Assembly (NCBI GenBank): GCA_002490725.1
Contig: DKUN01000018.1
Location: 1 to 60,033 of the forward strand
Direction: 5' to 3'
Length of the DNA stretch: 60,033 nucleotides
Origin: Porphyromonadaceae bacterium UBA7203
GTDB lineage: Bacteria; Bacteroidota; Bacteroidia; Bacteroidales; Muribaculaceae
The notes under the pieces were generated by a model. It ran no database searches. It saw only the letters and a program-made list of their open reading frames with translations, and had not been told where the DNA came from. Positions 59,168 to 60,033 of this stretch are shown here, piece after piece. Made by a program: the position numbers and the translations under genes. Positions within the stretch are counted from its first letter, which is position 1. The number at the start of each line of letters is the position of its first letter.

Positions 59168-59662
59168 ATGTGCTCACACTGTAATGCAAACGTCGAAATG
59201 CTACCAGTATCTACCGTTTGGTGGATCGTAGCAGTAGCTGTTTTAACGACTTTCATAATCTCATGGTTTCTTTTCCATCACTTATGGTTTAAGAGAACTT
59301 CATACCCAAAGTTTTGTAAACGTATGGAAAACTCAATAGAGTTTTTGGGATATTGGTTACAACGTCTTTGGTATGCGATTTTATTCGTAAGTAGTTCAAT
59401 TTATCTATTCATACATTTTGATGAATGCCGAGATCTGACTTTTACCCCCGAATTTAATGGATTTAACGTCATATTTGTGTTTTGGCTGATTCTTTTAATA
59501 TTACCTCTATTTGAGAAATTTGAGGGATTTGGTGTGAATCTCAAGTTAAACCGTCAAAACAGGATCTCAACAGATGCAGCATCAAGAGCCATGGATTCTA
59601 CAGATATAATGAGTGTTGAAGAGTTAGATCAAATGCATAGAGAGGGAGGTAATGATGAATAA
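59168..59662 (+). CDS. three-helix membrane protein with N-terminal CxxC
   Basis: This 164-residue protein starts MCSHCNANVEMLPVSTVWW, placing a Cys-x-x-Cys pair before the first helix. Predicted membrane helices lie at about 17-37, 67-84 and 100-115. The C-terminal 45 residues are polar and cytosolic (LKLNRQNRISTDAASRAMD). The short CxxC could bind a metal or react with redox signals, though with only two cysteines this is weak. It begins 13 bases after the 116-residue gene and overlaps the next gene by 11 bases. No family is recognised. Confidence 0.7.
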   Translation: MCSHCNANVEMLPVSTVWWIVAVAVLTTFIISWFLFHHLWFKRTSYPKFCKRMENSIEFLGYWLQRLWYAILFVSSSIYLFIHFDECRDLTFTPEFNGFNVIFVFWLILLILPLFEKFEGFGVNLKLNRQNRISTDAASRAMDSTDIMSVEELDQMHREGGNDE

Positions 59663-59915
59663 TAATTATATACTTCTTGACGGCGTTATTCGGCAAGGTC
59701 TTGATTTGATGCGTCGTGGGAATAGTTTGCAAGAGAATCAATTTAGGTATTGGTTGGATTATTCTAGAAATACATTAAGTATGATATCTTCAAACCCTTT
59801 CTTAATGACAAACTATATGAATGTTATAGTTGCGGCATTAAGACCTGAACTTGAGACATATCAAAGATTAAGTATGTGTCTACGTTATTTGATTGGTATT
59901 CAATCTATAGTTTAG
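59652..59915 (+). CDS. small helical protein of unknown function
   Basis: This 87-residue protein is likely all-helical (GVIRQGLDLMRRGNSLQENQ, RYWLDYSRNTLSMI, YMNVIVAALRPELETYQRL). The start may be either of two adjacent ATG codons (59652 or 59655). It overlaps the membrane protein gene by 11 bases, which indicates coupled translation. No signal peptide or family is seen. Small helical proteins beside membrane proteins are common in accessory islands, for example as adaptors, but no role can be assigned. Confidence 0.65.
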   Translation: MMNNNYILLDGVIRQGLDLMRRGNSLQENQFRYWLDYSRNTLSMISSNPFLMTNYMNVIVAALRPELETYQRLSMCLRYLIGIQSIV

Positions 59916-59922
59916 TTAGAAT

Positions 59923-60033
59923 ATGTCAACACTTAGCGAACTATATATCACCATGGAGAATCTGCGTAAGCTAAATCTCTCTATTGATGAAAGGCTGAAA
60001 CAGGAAGCCGCTAAACTTGAAGAGGATCTCATC
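59923..60033 (+). CDS. N-terminal fragment of a further gene, cut by the window edge
   Basis: Thirty-seven codons are visible from an ATG seven bases after the previous stop: MSTLSELYITMENLRKLNLS followed by a charged helix (DERLKQEAAKLEEDLI). The N-terminus is helical and probably soluble. The rest lies outside the window. It appears to be the next gene of the same transcript. Confidence 0.65.
   Translation, partial: MSTLSELYITMENLRKLNLSIDERLKQEAAKLEEDLI

Noticed and set aside
1..60033. CRISPR arrays, rRNA genes, insertion sequences, integrases or toxin-antitoxin pairs
   Set aside because: I looked for spaced repeats, conserved rRNA segments, transposase motifs and terminal inverted repeats and saw none. 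Apart from the 45-bp pair there is no long exact repeat I could find by eye.

Overview
The window looks like a Bacteroidales chromosome, most likely from a GC-rich gut lineage such as Muribaculaceae. This is inferred, not searched. The support is: start sites preceded by the Bacteroidetes promoter pattern (TTG or TTTG, about 20 bases, then TAnnTTTG) rather than Shine-Dalgarno sequences; secreted glycoside hydrolases; Bacteroidetes gene neighbourhoods such as rpmB-rpmG-DUF4295 and guaB followed by peptidyl-prolyl isomerases; and C-terminal tails resembling type IX sorting signals. Most of the window is GC-rich housekeeping DNA. Two stretches are visibly richer in A+T: around 8.9-12.2 kb and from about 56.6 kb to the end.

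Layout. 1-67: the 5' part of a tRNA-Leu(CAA), cut by the window edge, with its promoter. 119-3175: a secreted GH2 beta-galactosidase. 3269-8792: a tripartite RND efflux operon (adaptor, pump, outer-membrane channel). 8907-11876: a large TonB-receptor-like outer-membrane protein, followed by an AT-rich gap holding a hairpin and a stray 45-bp copy of part of that gene. 12253-22730: four minus-strand genes (DUF4105 membrane protein, alkaline-phosphatase-fold protein, SecA, TamB-like protein), an envelope and secretion group. 22810-23691: a lipoprotein. 24006-29178: six consecutive genes for exported proteins of unknown function. 29375-31978: rfbA-rfbC-rfbB on the plus strand (dTDP-4-keto-rhamnose synthesis; no rfbD here). 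31951-36887: FolK-like protein, Tex, metallophosphoesterase and acyltransferase. 37009-38020: RNase HII and a receiver-like protein. 38103-40114: ComF, RecX, PrmC. 40203-41251: a small lipoprotein, then DUF4295, L33 and L28. 41480-45720: two periplasmic folding factors and IMP dehydrogenase. 45871-48273: a secreted protein of unknown function, divergent from a 1742-residue GH89 alpha-N-acetylglucosaminidase at 48505-53733. 53809-56526: DNA polymerase I.

The last 3.4 kb is the most accessory-looking part. It holds a translationally coupled pair (337-residue soluble protein and four-helix membrane protein), a roughly 180-nt candidate structured RNA with its own promoter and a U-rich end, and a run of small genes, one of them a three-helix membrane protein, that continues past the window edge. 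Nothing here is recognisable as a named defence or mobile system. The pairing of unknown soluble and membrane proteins, small size, low GC and a nearby structured RNA make it the best candidate for something undescribed. The second candidate is the six-gene exported module, where two neighbouring genes are visible paralogues. Two proteins in ordinary neighbourhoods have lost key catalytic residues: an alkaline-phosphatase-fold protein without nucleophile or most metal ligands, and a DNA polymerase I without the first proofreading motif.
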